DNA of 64,000 bases, taken from Martinezella lusitana (lineage in GTDB: Bacteria; Pseudomonadota; Alphaproteobacteria; Rhizobiales; Rhizobiaceae). The position numbers and the translations under genes are program-made. The notes below the pieces were generated by a model that did no database searches, had not been told where the DNA came from, and saw only the letters and a program-made list of their open reading frames with translations. Positions 1-9,418 of this stretch are shown piece after piece. The stretch is from contig NZ_JACHBG010000005.1 in NCBI RefSeq assembly GCF_014207095.1, positions 124,001 to 188,000 on the forward strand. The letters run 5' to 3'. Every line of letters begins with the position of its first letter. Position 1 is the first letter of the stretch.

Positions 1-48
1 GCCGCGATTTCCGGCAAGCTTGCCTCTGTCCGTCGCATCCCGTGGATG

Positions 49-711
49 TCAATCGTCCGAGTAGCGCTGCTCGCGCCATGGGTCGCCATACATATGATAG
101 CCGTTCTTCTCCCAAAAGCCGGCGCGGTCGGCGCCGATGAGTTCGATGCGGCTCAGCCATTTCGCGCTCTTCCAGAAATAAAGATGCGGCACGACGAGGC
201 GCATCGGTCCGCCATGCTCGCGCGTTAGCGGCTGGCCCTCCCAAGCGGTGGCGAGAATGGCATCTTCAGCCGCAAAATCCGCAAGCGGCAGGTTGGTGGT
301 ATAACCGTCATAACTCGTAAGCAGCACATGCTGCGCCTCGGCCGTCGGCATGGCGAGGTCGAGGAAATCGCGCGTCGAAACTCCTTCCCAGCGATTGTCG
401 TAGCGCGACCAGGTCGTCACGCAATGAATGTCGCTGACATAAGTGCTTTGCTCGATCGCCTGGAAAGCCGACCAGTCGAGACTGAGCCGCTTTTCCACGA
501 AACCAAACACATCGAGCCGCCAGCTGGAGAGGGAAATCTGCGGCTGCTCGCCAAGATCGAGCACCGGCCAGTTCTTGACGAGATGCTGCCCTGGCGGCAG
601 CCGCTCAGTCTCAGCCCGGCTGATACGCCCGGTCAGAAACTTGCCCTCCGCCGCCCAGCGGCGCTTGGAAGTGGTGAGCTTGCTGTCGGCGGGGATCTGG
701 TCGTCGCTCAT
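49..711 (-). CDS. Sulfite-oxidase-like molybdopterin oxidoreductase
   Basis: This is a cofactor-binding domain protein of the sulfite oxidase/YedY type, about 220 residues. The motif DIHCVTTWS carries the cysteine expected to ligate molybdenum in this family. WEGVSTRDFL and a GGPMRLVVPHLYFWKSAKW stretch also match family blocks. I see no signal peptide or Tat motif, so it looks cytoplasmic. The start is placed at the internal ATG (MSDDQ) because AGAGGAT lies just upstream; a start 8 codons earlier is open but has no better ribosome site. It follows hutD by about 80 bases on the same strand. It has no known link to histidine catabolism and may simply be a neighbour. The physiological substrate cannot be told from sequence. 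Confidence 0.85.
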   Translation of the reverse strand: MSDDQIPADSKLTTSKRRWAAEGKFLTGRISRAETERLPPGQHLVKNWPVLDLGEQPQISLSSWRLDVFGFVEKRLSLDWSAFQAIEQSTYVSDIHCVTTWSRYDNRWEGVSTRDFLDLAMPTAEAQHVLLTSYDGYTTNLPLADFAAEDAILATAWEGQPLTREHGGPMRLVVPHLYFWKSAKWLSRIELIGADRAGFWEKNGYHMYGDPWREQRYSDD

Positions 712-788
712 GCGGCTATCCTCTTTGCTGTACAAAGATAGGATAATCCGTGCGTGTCCGTGTCAAGTCGAAGGAAGTTGATAGCCGA

Positions 789-1352
789 CTATATTGCCGC
801 GATGGTGATTTGGAACAGCTGCGCCTTGCCCGAAATCGTGCGCCGCGCGGCGTCGGTGTTCGAGACGAGCAGGCAATCGCCCGCATCAAGCACCATGCCA
901 TCAATTTCAGCACTACCGCGATGGCAAAGAACAAGGGTGGTCTCTTCTCCGAAAGCGAATTCGCCGAGCCCATCGACCGAAATGCGCAGCACCGAATGCG
1001 TGAGACGGCCGCGCCGCGTCATGACATTGAGATCGGTGATCGTGCCATCGATCAAGGTCGCGGAAGTCGGCGCATCCGCCGCAAAGGGCAGCGGGTCGCT
1101 TGCCTGCGTCAGACGCTCCGGCTTGCGACCTTCAATGAAGAGGGTCATTCCCTCTCCCTCGAGAATGGATAGCGTGCGATCGATGCCCGGAAAGACCGAG
1201 AACGGTCCGTCCGAAGCAACGGTCGCCATGCTGACGCGCCAGTCGAAGTCGGCAAGCCCGGCGCCGTCGGGCGAAACGGCGATTTCCACCGTTTCCCCAC
1301 CGCCGTTTTTCCAGGGCATGCGCTTGTGATCGCTGGCGCGTAGCAGCTTCAT
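789..1352 (-). CDS. hutD: HutD family protein
   Basis: This is a cupin-fold protein of 187 residues found with histidine utilisation genes. The opening MKLLRASDHKRMPWKNGGGETVEI is the typical HutD signature (key part PWKNGGG). HutD has no enzymatic activity I can name; in other bacteria it has been proposed to limit or sense hut expression. The start lies one base after the hutU stop, so the two are surely cotranscribed and probably translationally coupled. Longer in-frame starts run inside hutU and are rejected. It is the fourth gene of the leftward hutIHUD operon. Confidence 0.9.
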   Translation of the reverse strand: MKLLRASDHKRMPWKNGGGETVEIAVSPDGAGLADFDWRVSMATVASDGPFSVFPGIDRTLSILEGEGMTLFIEGRKPERLTQASDPLPFAADAPTSATLIDGTITDLNVMTRRGRLTHSVLRISVDGLGEFAFGEETTLVLCHRGSAEIDGMVLDAGDCLLVSNTDAARRTISGKAQLFQITIAAI

Positions 1353-1353
1353 C

Positions 1354-3039
1354 TTAGTTCCCCAGGATAGCCGGCAGGCGCAGGCCCTGCTGCTTGGCCC
1401 AATCGAGCGCGATGTCGTAGCCTGCATCGGCGTGGCGCATGACGCCGGTTGCCGGGTCGTTCCAGAGAACGCGCTCCAGACGGCGGGCCGCATCATCCGT
1501 GCCGTCGGCGCAGATGACCATGCCGGAGTGCTGGCTGAAGCCCATACCGACGCCGCCGCCGTGATGCAGCGATACCCAAGTCGCGCCGGAGGCGGTGTTG
1601 AGCAGTGCGTTGAGCAGCGGCCAATCGGAAACGGCATCCGAGCCGTCCTTCATGGCTTCCGTTTCGCGGTTCGGCGAAGCGACCGAGCCGGAGTCGAGAT
1701 GGTCGCGGCCGATGACGACAGGAGCCTTCAGCTCGCCATTCCTGACCATTTCGTTGAAGGCGAGACCGAGACGGTGACGATCACCGAGACCGACCCAGCA
1801 AATGCGTGCCGGCAGGCCCTGGAAGGCGATGCGCTCGCGCGCCATGTCCAGCCAGTTGTGCAGGTGGGTATTGCCGGGGGTGAGTTCCTTTACCTTGGCG
1901 TCGGTCTTGTAGATATCTTCCGGATCGCCCGAGAGAGCGGCCCAGCGGAACGGACCGATGCCGCGGCAGAACAGCGGACGGATATAGGCCGGCACGAAGC
2001 CCGGGAAAGCGAAGGCGTTTTCGAAACCTTCATCCTTGGCGACCTGGCGGATGTTGTTGCCGTAGTCGAGCGTCGGCACGCCGGCATTCCAGAAGTCGAC
2101 CATCGCTTCGACGTGAACCTTCATCGAAGCGCGGGCGGCAGCTTCGACGGCCTTCGGATCGCTTTCGCGCTTGGCCCTGTGCTCGGCCACCGTCCAACCG
2201 GCCGGCAGATAGCCGTTCAGCGGGTCGTGGGCAGACGTCTGGTCGGTGACGATATCCGGGCGCGGACCGCCAGCCTTCATGCGCCTTACCAGTTCGGGGA
2301 AGATTTCGGCGGCATTGCCGAGCAGGCCCACGGACTTGGCTTCGCCGGCCTTCGTCCACTTGTCGATCAAAGCGAGCGCTTCGTCGAGGCTCGATGCCTT
2401 CTCGTCGACATAGCGGGTGCGCAGGCGGAAATCGATGCGGGTTTCGTCGCTCTCGACGGCGAGGCAGCAGGCGCCGGCCATGACAGCCGCCAGCGGCTGT
2501 GCGCCGCCCATGCCGCCGAGACCGCCGGTCAGGATCCACTTGCCCTTGAGATCGCCATTGTAATGCTGGCGTCCGGCTTCGACGAAGGTCTCATAGGTGC
2601 CCTGCACGATGCCCTGCGTGCCGATATAGATCCACGAGCCGGCCGTCATCTGGCCGTACATGGCAAGACCCTTCTTATCCAGCTCGTTGAAGTGGTCCCA
2701 GGTTGCCCAATGCGGCACGAGGTTGGAGTTGGCGATGAGCACGCGCGGCGCATCCTTGTGGGTGCGGAACACGGCGACCGGCTTGCCGGACTGTACGAGC
2801 AGCGTCTCGTCTTCGTTGAGTGTCTTCAGCGTCGCGGCGATGCGGTCGAAGTCATCCCAGGTGCGGGCAGCGCGGCCGATGCCGCCGTACACGACCAGTT
2901 CGTTCGGGTTTTCCGCAACGTCCGGGTCGAGGTTGTTCATCAGCATGCGCAACGGCGCTTCGGTCAGCCAGCTCTTGGCATTGAGTTCCGGGCCGCGAGG
3001 AGCGCGGATTTCGCGGATATTATGGCGTGGATTGGTCAT
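1354..3039 (-). CDS. hutU: Urocanate hydratase
   Basis: It converts urocanate to imidazolonepropionate, the second step of histidine breakdown, using tightly bound NAD. The 561-residue product matches the family length. Visible blocks are [13 protein letters not shown] (NAD-binding glycine-rich loop), [12 protein letters not shown] and [18 protein letters not shown], which carries the family's conserved cysteine region. The true start is [16 protein letters not shown]; the longer open frame extends into hutH and is spurious. One base separates its ATG from the hutH stop (TGATATG), indicating tight coupling. Confidence 0.97.
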   Translation of the reverse strand: MTNPRHNIREIRAPRGPELNAKSWLTEAPLRMLMNNLDPDVAENPNELVVYGGIGRAARTWDDFDRIAATLKTLNEDETLLVQSGKPVAVFRTHKDAPRVLIANSNLVPHWATWDHFNELDKKGLAMYGQMTAGSWIYIGTQGIVQGTYETFVEAGRQHYNGDLKGKWILTGGLGGMGGAQPLAAVMAGACCLAVESDETRIDFRLRTRYVDEKASSLDEALALIDKWTKAGEAKSVGLLGNAAEIFPELVRRMKAGGPRPDIVTDQTSAHDPLNGYLPAGWTVAEHRAKRESDPKAVEAAARASMKVHVEAMVDFWNAGVPTLDYGNNIRQVAKDEGFENAFAFPGFVPAYIRPLFCRGIGPFRWAALSGDPEDIYKTDAKVKELTPGNTHLHNWLDMARERIAFQGLPARICWVGLGDRHRLGLAFNEMVRNGELKAPVVIGRDHLDSGSVASPNRETEAMKDGSDAVSDWPLLNALLNTASGATWVSLHHGGGVGMGFSQHSGMVICADGTDDAARRLERVLWNDPATGVMRHADAGYDIALDWAKQQGLRLPAILGN

Positions 3040-3040
3040 A

Positions 3041-4576
3041 TCACATCTCCAAGGAAGGCAGGATGTCGGTTGAAATCGAGGCATTGAGGGCGCCGGAGCC
3101 GATAAGCTCGCTGGCGGCCTTGAGGTCGTTTGCCATGTAGCGGTCCACCTCCAGCGAAGGGACGGCGGCGCGGATGGCTGATATGGCAAGCTTGAGTTCC
3201 GGGCTGGTGACGAGCGGCGCGCGCAATTCCACACCCTGGGCAGCCGTCAGCGCCTCGATGCCGATGATGCCGAAGAGATTTTCGGTCATCTGCAGCAGGC
3301 GGCGCGCACCATGGCAGGCCATGGAGACATGGTCTTCCTGGTTGGCCGAGGTCGGTGTCGAGTCGACGGAGGCCGGATGCGACATCTGCTTGTTCTCGGA
3401 CATCAGCGCCGCCGAGGTCACTTCGGCAATCATCAGGCCGGAGTTCAGGCCGGGCTTCTTCGCCAGGAATGCCGGCAGGCCGTAGCTGAGCGCCGGGTCG
3501 ACCAGCAACGCGATGCGGCGCTGTGCGATCGCGCCGATTTCGCAAACGGCAATCGCGATCTGGTCGGCGGCAAAGGCAACCGGCTCGGCATGGAAGTTAC
3601 CGCCGGAAACGACGGAATTGTCCGAAAGCACCAGCGGGTTGTCGGTGACGGCGTTGGCTTCGATTTCGAGCGTGCGGCCGACAGAGCGCAGCAGATCGAG
3701 GCAGGCGCCATCCACCTGCGGCTGGCAGCGGATGCAATAGGGATCCTGCACGCGCTCATCGCCTTCGATATGGCTCTCACGGATCACGGAACCGGCAAGC
3801 AGACCGCGAAGGGCCGCAGCGGTATCGATCTGGCCCTTGTGGCCGCGCAGTGTATGAATGTCGGGATGGAACGGGGCGGAGGAGCCCATGGCAGCATCGG
3901 TCGACATGGCACCGGTGATGAGGGCAGCCTGCGCCGCACGATGCGCGCGGAAGAGGCCGGCGAGCGCGAGACCGGTCGACACCTGCGTGCCATTGATCAG
4001 CGCAAGCCCTTCCTTGGCGGCCAATACGACCGGCTTCAGGCCGGCCTTTTCGAGCGCCGCTGCGCCGGAAAGCTGTTCGCCGGCATAAAAGGCTTCGCCA
4101 TGACCCATCATGACGGCGGTCATATGGGCGAGCGGCGCAAGATCGCCCGAGGCGCCGACCGAACCCTTTTCCGGAATGAGGGGTACGACACCCTTTTCAA
4201 GCATGCCTTCGATCAACCGCACCAGCTCCAACCGCACGCCGGAGGCGCCGCGGCCGAGCGAAACCAGCTTCAGCGCCATGATCAGGCGAACGACGTTCTC
4301 CGGCAGCGGCTGGCCGATGCCACAGCAATGCGAGAGAATGAGATTGCGCTGAAGCGTGGCGACGTCAGCGCTGTCGATCTTGATCGACGCCAGTTTGCCG
4401 AAGCCGGTGTTAATGCCATAGACGGGCGCATTGCCTGCGGCAATTTCCGCGATGCGGGCAGCCGCCTTGGCAATGCCTGCATCGAAAGATGCATCGAGCC
4501 TGGCCGGCTCGCCGGTCCAGTAGATCGTCGCCAACTGCTGCAGCGACACGGAACCGGGATGGAGAACGATAGTCAT
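3041..4576 (-). CDS. hutH: Histidine ammonia-lyase
   Basis: It deaminates histidine to urocanate, the first step of the pathway. The 511-residue protein has the [15 protein letters not shown] block, whose Ala-Ser-Gly cyclises to the MIO electrophile, and the [11 protein letters not shown] and [20 protein letters not shown] blocks of the aromatic ammonia-lyase family. The start is [10 protein letters not shown]. Its ATG overlaps the hutI stop in an ATGA arrangement, so translation is coupled to hutI. Confidence 0.97.
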   Translation of the reverse strand: MTIVLHPGSVSLQQLATIYWTGEPARLDASFDAGIAKAAARIAEIAAGNAPVYGINTGFGKLASIKIDSADVATLQRNLILSHCCGIGQPLPENVVRLIMALKLVSLGRGASGVRLELVRLIEGMLEKGVVPLIPEKGSVGASGDLAPLAHMTAVMMGHGEAFYAGEQLSGAAALEKAGLKPVVLAAKEGLALINGTQVSTGLALAGLFRAHRAAQAALITGAMSTDAAMGSSAPFHPDIHTLRGHKGQIDTAAALRGLLAGSVIRESHIEGDERVQDPYCIRCQPQVDGACLDLLRSVGRTLEIEANAVTDNPLVLSDNSVVSGGNFHAEPVAFAADQIAIAVCEIGAIAQRRIALLVDPALSYGLPAFLAKKPGLNSGLMIAEVTSAALMSENKQMSHPASVDSTPTSANQEDHVSMACHGARRLLQMTENLFGIIGIEALTAAQGVELRAPLVTSPELKLAISAIRAAVPSLEVDRYMANDLKAASELIGSGALNASISTDILPSLEM

Positions 4577-5841
4577 CGGTTGAACCTTTTTCCCTTGAAA
4601 ACATGGGCATGGAGAGGATTGAAGCCGATGCGGTAGACAAGCTCCGCCAGGCTTTCGACATTCCAGATGGCGAAATCGGCCGACTTTCCGGCTTCCAGCG
4701 TACCGGTTTCGGAGAGCAGCCCGAGGGCGCGTGCGCCTTCGCGCGTTGCACCGGCGATGCATTCCTCGACCGTCAGACGGAAAAGGGTGGCAGCCATATT
4801 CATGGTCAGCAGCATCGATGTCAGCGGCGAGGTGCCAGGATTGCAATCCGTGGCGATGGCGATCGAAACACCCGCCTCGCGGAGCGCGTTGACCGGCGGC
4901 TTCTGCTTTTCGTTGATAGCATAGAAAGCGCCCGGCAGCAGCACCGCAACGGTCCCGGCCGCAGCCATGGCGTTGACGCCATCCTCGTCGAGATATTCGA
5001 TATGATCGGCTGACAGCGCGCCATAAGAGGCCGCAAGCTTGGCGCCGCCGAGATTGGAAAGCTGTTCCGCATGCAGTTTCACGGGAATGCCGAGCGACTT
5101 GGCAAGATCGAAGACGCGGGCGATTTCGGTCGTCGAGAAGGCAATCCCTTCGCAGAAGCCGTCGACGGCATCGACCAGGCCTTCCGCGTGCGCCTGGCTC
5201 AGGCCGGGCAGTACGACATCACTTATATAGTCGCCGTTTCGACCCTTGTATTCGGCCGGCGTGGCATGGGCACCGAGATAGGACGTGACGACACGGACGG
5301 GACGGACCGTCTCCAGCTTGCGCGCCGCCCGCAGCATCTTCAATTCGGATGGAATATTCAGGCCGTAGCCCGACTTCACCTCGATGGTGGTGACGCCTTC
5401 GGAAAGCAGCGTATCGAGGCGCGGCAGCGCAACGGCGACAAGCTCGTCAACCGACAACGCGCGCGTCGCATTGACCGAAGAAACGATACCGCCGCCGGCG
5501 CGAGCGACTTCTTCGTAGCTCGCCCCTTCCAGCCGCATTTCGAATTCGCGGGCGCGATTGCCGCCATAGACGATGTGCGTGTGGCAATCGACGAGGCCGG
5601 GGGTCACCCAGCGGCCTTCAAGATCGATGCTTTCGGCACCGGCAACGTCAGGCAGATCCGCTTCCGGACCGGCAAAGAGGATGCGGCCGTCTCTGGTCAG
5701 GATAGCACCCTTCTCGATCGTGCCGAGCCGGGCCTCGCCCTCTTTCAAGGTCGCAAGGCGGGCATTGCGCCACACGCGGCTTGCCGCGCCGTTTTCCCTG
5801 CCATCGTTGGCGCCATCTTCGGAAAAATTGTTCCCACCCAT
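4573..5841 (-). CDS. hutI: Imidazolonepropionase
   Basis: It hydrolyses imidazolone-5-propionate to N-formimino-L-glutamate, the third step. The 422-residue amidohydrolase shows the metal site [11 protein letters not shown], then [19 protein letters not shown] and [11 protein letters not shown], the expected series of metal and substrate ligands. The start [10 protein letters not shown] is chosen because it follows the operator region at 5872-5883; the upstream in-frame extension would run through that operator. It is the first gene of the leftward hutIHUD operon. Confidence 0.95.
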   Translation of the reverse strand: MGGNNFSEDGANDGRENGAASRVWRNARLATLKEGEARLGTIEKGAILTRDGRILFAGPEADLPDVAGAESIDLEGRWVTPGLVDCHTHIVYGGNRAREFEMRLEGASYEEVARAGGGIVSSVNATRALSVDELVAVALPRLDTLLSEGVTTIEVKSGYGLNIPSELKMLRAARKLETVRPVRVVTSYLGAHATPAEYKGRNGDYISDVVLPGLSQAHAEGLVDAVDGFCEGIAFSTTEIARVFDLAKSLGIPVKLHAEQLSNLGGAKLAASYGALSADHIEYLDEDGVNAMAAAGTVAVLLPGAFYAINEKQKPPVNALREAGVSIAIATDCNPGTSPLTSMLLTMNMAATLFRLTVEECIAGATREGARALGLLSETGTLEAGKSADFAIWNVESLAELVYRIGFNPLHAHVFKGKRFNR

Positions 5842-5871
5842 AAGCTTTACGCCTTTCCTCGTTGGCTCATA

Positions 5872-5883
5872 ATGTATATACAT
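5872..5883. promoter_or_regulatory. hutC operator: HutC operator palindrome
   Basis: ATGTATATACAT is a perfect 12-bp palindrome in the 101-bp gap between divergent hutI and hutF. It contains TGTATATACA, the core known for HutC repressor sites in Pseudomonas and Klebsiella. One site could repress both hutIHUD and hutF-hutC, with urocanate as the expected inducer. The assignment is by motif match and position only. Confidence 0.8.
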
Positions 5884-5942
5884 ATTAAAAAGGCTGACAA
5901 GAGGGATTTTGGACTCTGTGTCCGAAAGGAAAGGGTGAGACC

Positions 5943-7286
5943 ATGGCGATACTTCATGCACGCTCGGCACTGCTTGGCGACGGATGGCACGAAAATGTGC
6001 GGATTACCCTCGAAGGCGGTCGCATCACCGACATCGCCAAGAGCGTCGAGCCCAAGGCCGGTGACGACAGGCAGGATATTCTCGTGCCGGCGATGCCGAA
6101 CCTGCATAGCCACGCCTTCCAGCGCGCCATGGCCGGCCTTGCCGAAGTGCGCGGTCCGACGAATGACAGCTTCTGGAGCTGGCGCACCGTCATGTATAAA
6201 TTCGCACTGTCGATGACGCCCGATCACGTCGAGGCCGTCGCGGCACAGCTCTATATGGAAATGCTCGAAGCCGGTTTCTCCCGCGTCGGCGAGTTCCACT
6301 ACCTGCATCATGACAAGGACGGCAGCCACTATGCCAATATCGCCGAACTGGCCGAGCGCATCGGCGCCGCCAGCGCCGAAACCGGCATTGCGTTGACGTT
6401 GCTGCCCGTCTTCTACGCCCATTCCGGCTTCGGAGGTGCAGCGCCCATCGAAGGCCAGCGTCGCTTCATCAACTCGCTCGAAAGCTTCGAAGCACTGATG
6501 GCCGGTTGCAAGACGGTGACGAGCCGTCTGCCTGGAGCCGAACTCGGCATTGCGCCGCATAGTCTGCGGGCAGTCACGCCCGAGGAACTGGCAAAGCTTA
6601 TTCCCATAGCAGGCGATGGACCGATCCATATCCACGTGGCCGAGCAAGTGAAGGAAGTGGAAGACTGCATCGCCTGGTCGGGCGCGCGGCCGGTGCAATG
6701 GCTGCTCGATAACACCCCGATGAACGAGCGCTGGTGCCTGATCCATGCCACGCACATGACCGAGGATGAGACCCGGCGCATGGCAAAGAGCGGCGCAATC
6801 GCCGGTCTCTGCCCGATCACCGAGGCCAATCTCGGCGATGGCGTCTTCGCTGCGCCTCTCTTCATCGAGGAAGGCGGCCGTTACGGCATCGGGTCCGATT
6901 CCAATATCCTGATCTCCGTCCCGGAAGAACTGCGGCAGTTGGAATATTCGCAGCGCCTGGCGTTGCGTGCCCGCAACGTCATCGCCACGACAGGTGGTTC
7001 GACAGCCCGCAAGCTGTTCGACAGTGCTGTGGTCGGCGGCGGTGCCGCACTGAAAGCACCGGCCGGCCTTGCCGTCGGCAATTGCGCTGACATCGTCTCC
7101 CTCGACGCCAGCGCCGTGCCCTATCTTTCCGAAGACCGCGTTCTCGATCATTGGACTTTTGCCGGCGGCTTCAAGGTCGATGGCGTATGGGCTTTGGGCA
7201 AGAAGCAGGTCGAAGGCGGTCGGCATATCAAGAGAGAGGCAATTTCCGCGCGCTTCCATCAGGCAATGGCCGAGCTGATCGGTTAA
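5943..7286 (+). CDS. hutF: Formimidoylglutamate deiminase
   Basis: It deiminates N-formimino-L-glutamate to N-formyl-L-glutamate and ammonia, the branch used by Pseudomonas and rhizobia instead of direct HutG cleavage. The 447-residue amidohydrolase shows [15 protein letters not shown] (metal HxH), [13 protein letters not shown] and GSDSNILI. An AAGGAAAGGGTGAG purine tract sits just before the ATG. It is divergent from hutI and shares the HutC operator. The next enzyme, N-formylglutamate amidohydrolase (HutG), is not in this window. Confidence 0.95.
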   Translation: MAILHARSALLGDGWHENVRITLEGGRITDIAKSVEPKAGDDRQDILVPAMPNLHSHAFQRAMAGLAEVRGPTNDSFWSWRTVMYKFALSMTPDHVEAVAAQLYMEMLEAGFSRVGEFHYLHHDKDGSHYANIAELAERIGAASAETGIALTLLPVFYAHSGFGGAAPIEGQRRFINSLESFEALMAGCKTVTSRLPGAELGIAPHSLRAVTPEELAKLIPIAGDGPIHIHVAEQVKEVEDCIAWSGARPVQWLLDNTPMNERWCLIHATHMTEDETRRMAKSGAIAGLCPITEANLGDGVFAAPLFIEEGGRYGIGSDSNILISVPEELRQLEYSQRLALRARNVIATTGGSTARKLFDSAVVGGGAALKAPAGLAVGNCADIVSLDASAVPYLSEDRVLDHWTFAGGFKVDGVWALGKKQVEGGRHIKREAISARFHQAMAELIG

Positions 7287-7338
7287 GAAACTGCTTTTCC
7301 TGCCGCCGATTGGTCCTTAAATAACTCGCGGAAACCCG

Positions 7339-8085
7339 ATGTCTTACACGGAAAACATGAGCGGCATGGCCACAAGCAAAGAGGCGACCCTGCATCAGCG
7401 CATCCTGAGCGATATCGAGGGCCAGATCGTCTCTGGCGCTTGGCCGCCGGGTCATCGCATTCCGTTCGAAATGGCGCTGGCCGAGCAGTATGATTGCTCG
7501 CGGATGACGGTGAACAAAGTCCTGACCCAGCTCGCCCGCGCGGGGCTGATCGAGCGGCGCAAGCGCTCGGGCAGCTTCGTTACGCATCCGCACGCGCAAT
7601 CGGCCGTGCTGGAGATTCACGATATCAAGTCGGAAATCCAGTCGCTCAACCTGCCCTATTCGCATCGATTGATGAAGCTCGCCGAGCGGCGCGGCCGCGC
7701 GGAGGATGCCCGCCGGCTGCAATTTGCCGGCCCGGTCAACGTGCTGGAAATCAGCTGCATTCACTATGCCGGCGCGCGACCCTTCTGCCTGGAAGACCGC
7801 GTCATCAATCTCGATGCCGTGCCCGACGCCGCCAAAGCCGACTTTGCAACCCTGCCGCCCGGCCCATGGCTGCTCAATCAGGTGCCCTGGAGCACGGCCG
7901 AACACCAGATCCGCGCCATCTCCGCCGAGGGCGACGCGGCAGCAAGTCTCGATGTCGCCAAGGGTACGGCCTGTCTGGTGGTCGAACGACGCACCTGGAG
8001 TTCAGCCGGCCCGATCACCCATGTTCGCCTTACCTATCCCGGTGATCGCCACAGCCTGGTAGCCCGCTTTACGCCTTCGAGCTGA
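7339..8085 (+). CDS. hutC: Histidine utilisation repressor, GntR family
   Basis: This 248-residue regulator has an N-terminal winged helix-turn-helix (ILSDIEGQIVSGAWPPGHRIPFE ... CSRMTVNKVLTQLARAGLIERRKRSGSFV) and a C-terminal UTRA effector domain. This is the architecture of HutC, which binds urocanate and releases the operator. It lies 52 bases after hutF and is likely cotranscribed, making it autoregulated through the operator at 5872. Internal ATGs at codons 7 and 10 are alternative starts. Confidence 0.93.
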   Translation: MSYTENMSGMATSKEATLHQRILSDIEGQIVSGAWPPGHRIPFEMALAEQYDCSRMTVNKVLTQLARAGLIERRKRSGSFVTHPHAQSAVLEIHDIKSEIQSLNLPYSHRLMKLAERRGRAEDARRLQFAGPVNVLEISCIHYAGARPFCLEDRVINLDAVPDAAKADFATLPPGPWLLNQVPWSTAEHQIRAISAEGDAAASLDVAKGTACLVVERRTWSSAGPITHVRLTYPGDRHSLVARFTPSS

Positions 8086-8117
8086 TTGCTTTCAAACTGG
8101 CAGCGACATCGCCTAAC

Positions 8118-8163
8118 GCATGCCGCGCAAAAGTGCGCGGCGGTTTTGCGACAACGACAAGCG
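8118..8163. repeat. Rhizobial dispersed intergenic repeat with hairpin
   Basis: The hairpin GCCGCGC-aaaagt-GCGCGGC at 8122-8141 is followed by GGTTTTGCGACAACGACA. From memory this wording recurs in intergenic regions of many Rhizobiaceae genomes. It lies 30-80 bases past the hutC stop and may also act as a weak terminator for hutFC. There is no coding potential. Confidence 0.6.
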
Positions 8164-8215
8164 TGAGATCAGAGACTTGAAGCGGAGGAGCAAATCCGAA
8201 AAATTGCGGCACGCT

Positions 8216-8371
8216 TTAGGGCCGCTGCTGTCCCGGCTCCGTGTGGATCGGGATGAGGCTCTCGGATTGACGAAGAGGCTGCGCCGGATCGACCAGCAGA
8301 ATGCTGAGCGCAATCAACACCAGTGCCAGAATCAGAATAATCCCAATCAACAGCGGACGAATTGCGATCAT
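8216..8371 (-). CDS. Small single-span membrane protein
   Basis: This 51-residue open frame starts MIAIRPLL with a GGAGAACGA ribosome site just upstream. Residues 7-27 are almost purely Ile, Leu, Val and Ala and would form one membrane helix. A short polar tail rich in Pro, Gln and Glu follows. I do not recognise a family. The good start site and clean transmembrane pattern argue for a real gene, but its size leaves doubt. Confidence 0.5.
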   Translation of the reverse strand: MIAIRPLLIGIILILALVLIALSILLVDPAQPLRQSESLIPIHTEPGQQRP

Positions 8372-8683
8372 TTCGTTCTCCAATCTCCCCAGCCCTGCAC
8401 CATGGCGCGATAAGGGAATTCGAGACAATCCGCACATACTAACACGAAACATTAACGAGTGTTTTATGTTGTTGAACTTTTCTGCCCAGTCCGAATGTTT
8501 TGAGTTCCGAGAACAGGATAGCCGCCTCACGCTTGTTTGAATGGCGCGTCGCGATGGGGACGAATAGGTTTAGGCCGCTGGCGACACCAATCGCGAGGCT
8601 TAGACCGGAAATCCCGCCGGCAAGCTCGATCATCGCGACCGCCACACCCGAACCATAGCTTGACCGACAATTCAAGAGAGGCA
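8372..8683. other. Intergenic region, no gene seen
   Basis: About 310 bases lie between the two divergent small genes. The first half is A/T-rich (around 8440-8490) and probably holds promoters for both. Open frames here are short and lack family features. No hairpin or repeat stands out. Confidence 0.4.
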
Positions 8684-8689
8684 ATGCCT

Positions 8690-9307
8690 ATGCATCGCAA
8701 ACGTCTGATTACGGGCGCGCTGACGCTCACCATCGCAACACTTGCCGCCCTGCAAGGCGCCGTTGCCGCAACCGAGCGTGTAAAAGTGCGCGGCACAGTC
8801 GAAAGCCTCGACGGCGACACGCTGAAGGTCAAATCCCGCGACGGCAAGGACGTTACCGTCGCGCTGGAGGCAGGGTGGAGCGTCGGCGGTATCGTTCAGG
8901 CCGCCGTCAGCGACATCAAGCCCGGTGACTTCGTCGGCATCGCCTCGCAGCCGACCGATAGCGGCATCAATGGCGCCATCGAAGTCGTGATCTTTCCGGC
9001 CGCGATGAAGGGAACCGGTGAAGGCGACCGTCCCTGGGATTCGAAGCCCAACAGTTCCATGACCAACGCTACCGTTGCCAATGCCGTCACCTCAGTCAAC
9101 GGCCCGACATTGACGCTCACCTACAAGGGCGGCGAGCGGAAGATCAACATTCCCACGGGCACACCCGTCGTGACGCTGACATCGGCGACCAAAGCTGACC
9201 TGAAACCCGGCGCCGGCGTCTTCATCACCGGGGAGCGAGCCGACGATTCCAAAGTCTCCGCCGAACGCGTCGCCGTCGGCCTCAACGGCACCGTGCCGCC
9301 GATGTGA
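8690..9307 (+). CDS. Exported DUF5666-like protein
   Basis: The 205-residue protein starts with a signal peptide (MHRKRLITGALTLTIATLAALQG then AVAA). The mature part contains two similar units of the form GTVESLDGDTLKVKSRDGKDVTV and VTSVNGPTLTLTYKGGERKINI. These are small beta-barrel repeats like those of DUF5666 proteins. A metabolic role cannot be assigned; an exported or periplasmic location is likely. A second ATG two codons earlier (8684) is possible; AGAGAGG is better spaced for the start used here. Confidence 0.75.
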   Translation: MHRKRLITGALTLTIATLAALQGAVAATERVKVRGTVESLDGDTLKVKSRDGKDVTVALEAGWSVGGIVQAAVSDIKPGDFVGIASQPTDSGINGAIEVVIFPAAMKGTGEGDRPWDSKPNSSMTNATVANAVTSVNGPTLTLTYKGGERKINIPTGTPVVTLTSATKADLKPGAGVFITGERADDSKVSAERVAVGLNGTVPPM

Positions 9308-9351
9308 TCGGGCTCGCCGGTTCGACAGCCTGATCGGCATTCAAATGAAAA

Positions 9352-9388
9352 CAGGCGGACCGCAATGCTGCGATCCGCCTGCTTTTTT
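9352..9388 (+). terminator. Intrinsic terminator, probably bidirectional
   Basis: The stem CAGGCGGA / TCCGCCTG has an inner CGCA / TGCG helix and is followed by six T on the plus strand. On the minus strand TTTTC follows the same stem. It sits between the convergent gene ending at 9307 and the RND permease gene ending at 9419 and probably serves both. Confidence 0.85.
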
Positions 9389-9418
9389 CTTCATGGCTGG
9401 CGAATGTTCAGAACGCCA

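Noticed and set aside
1432..3087. A 551-codon open frame opposite hutU
   Set aside because: It is a shadow of hutU; composition is atypical and no domain is visible.
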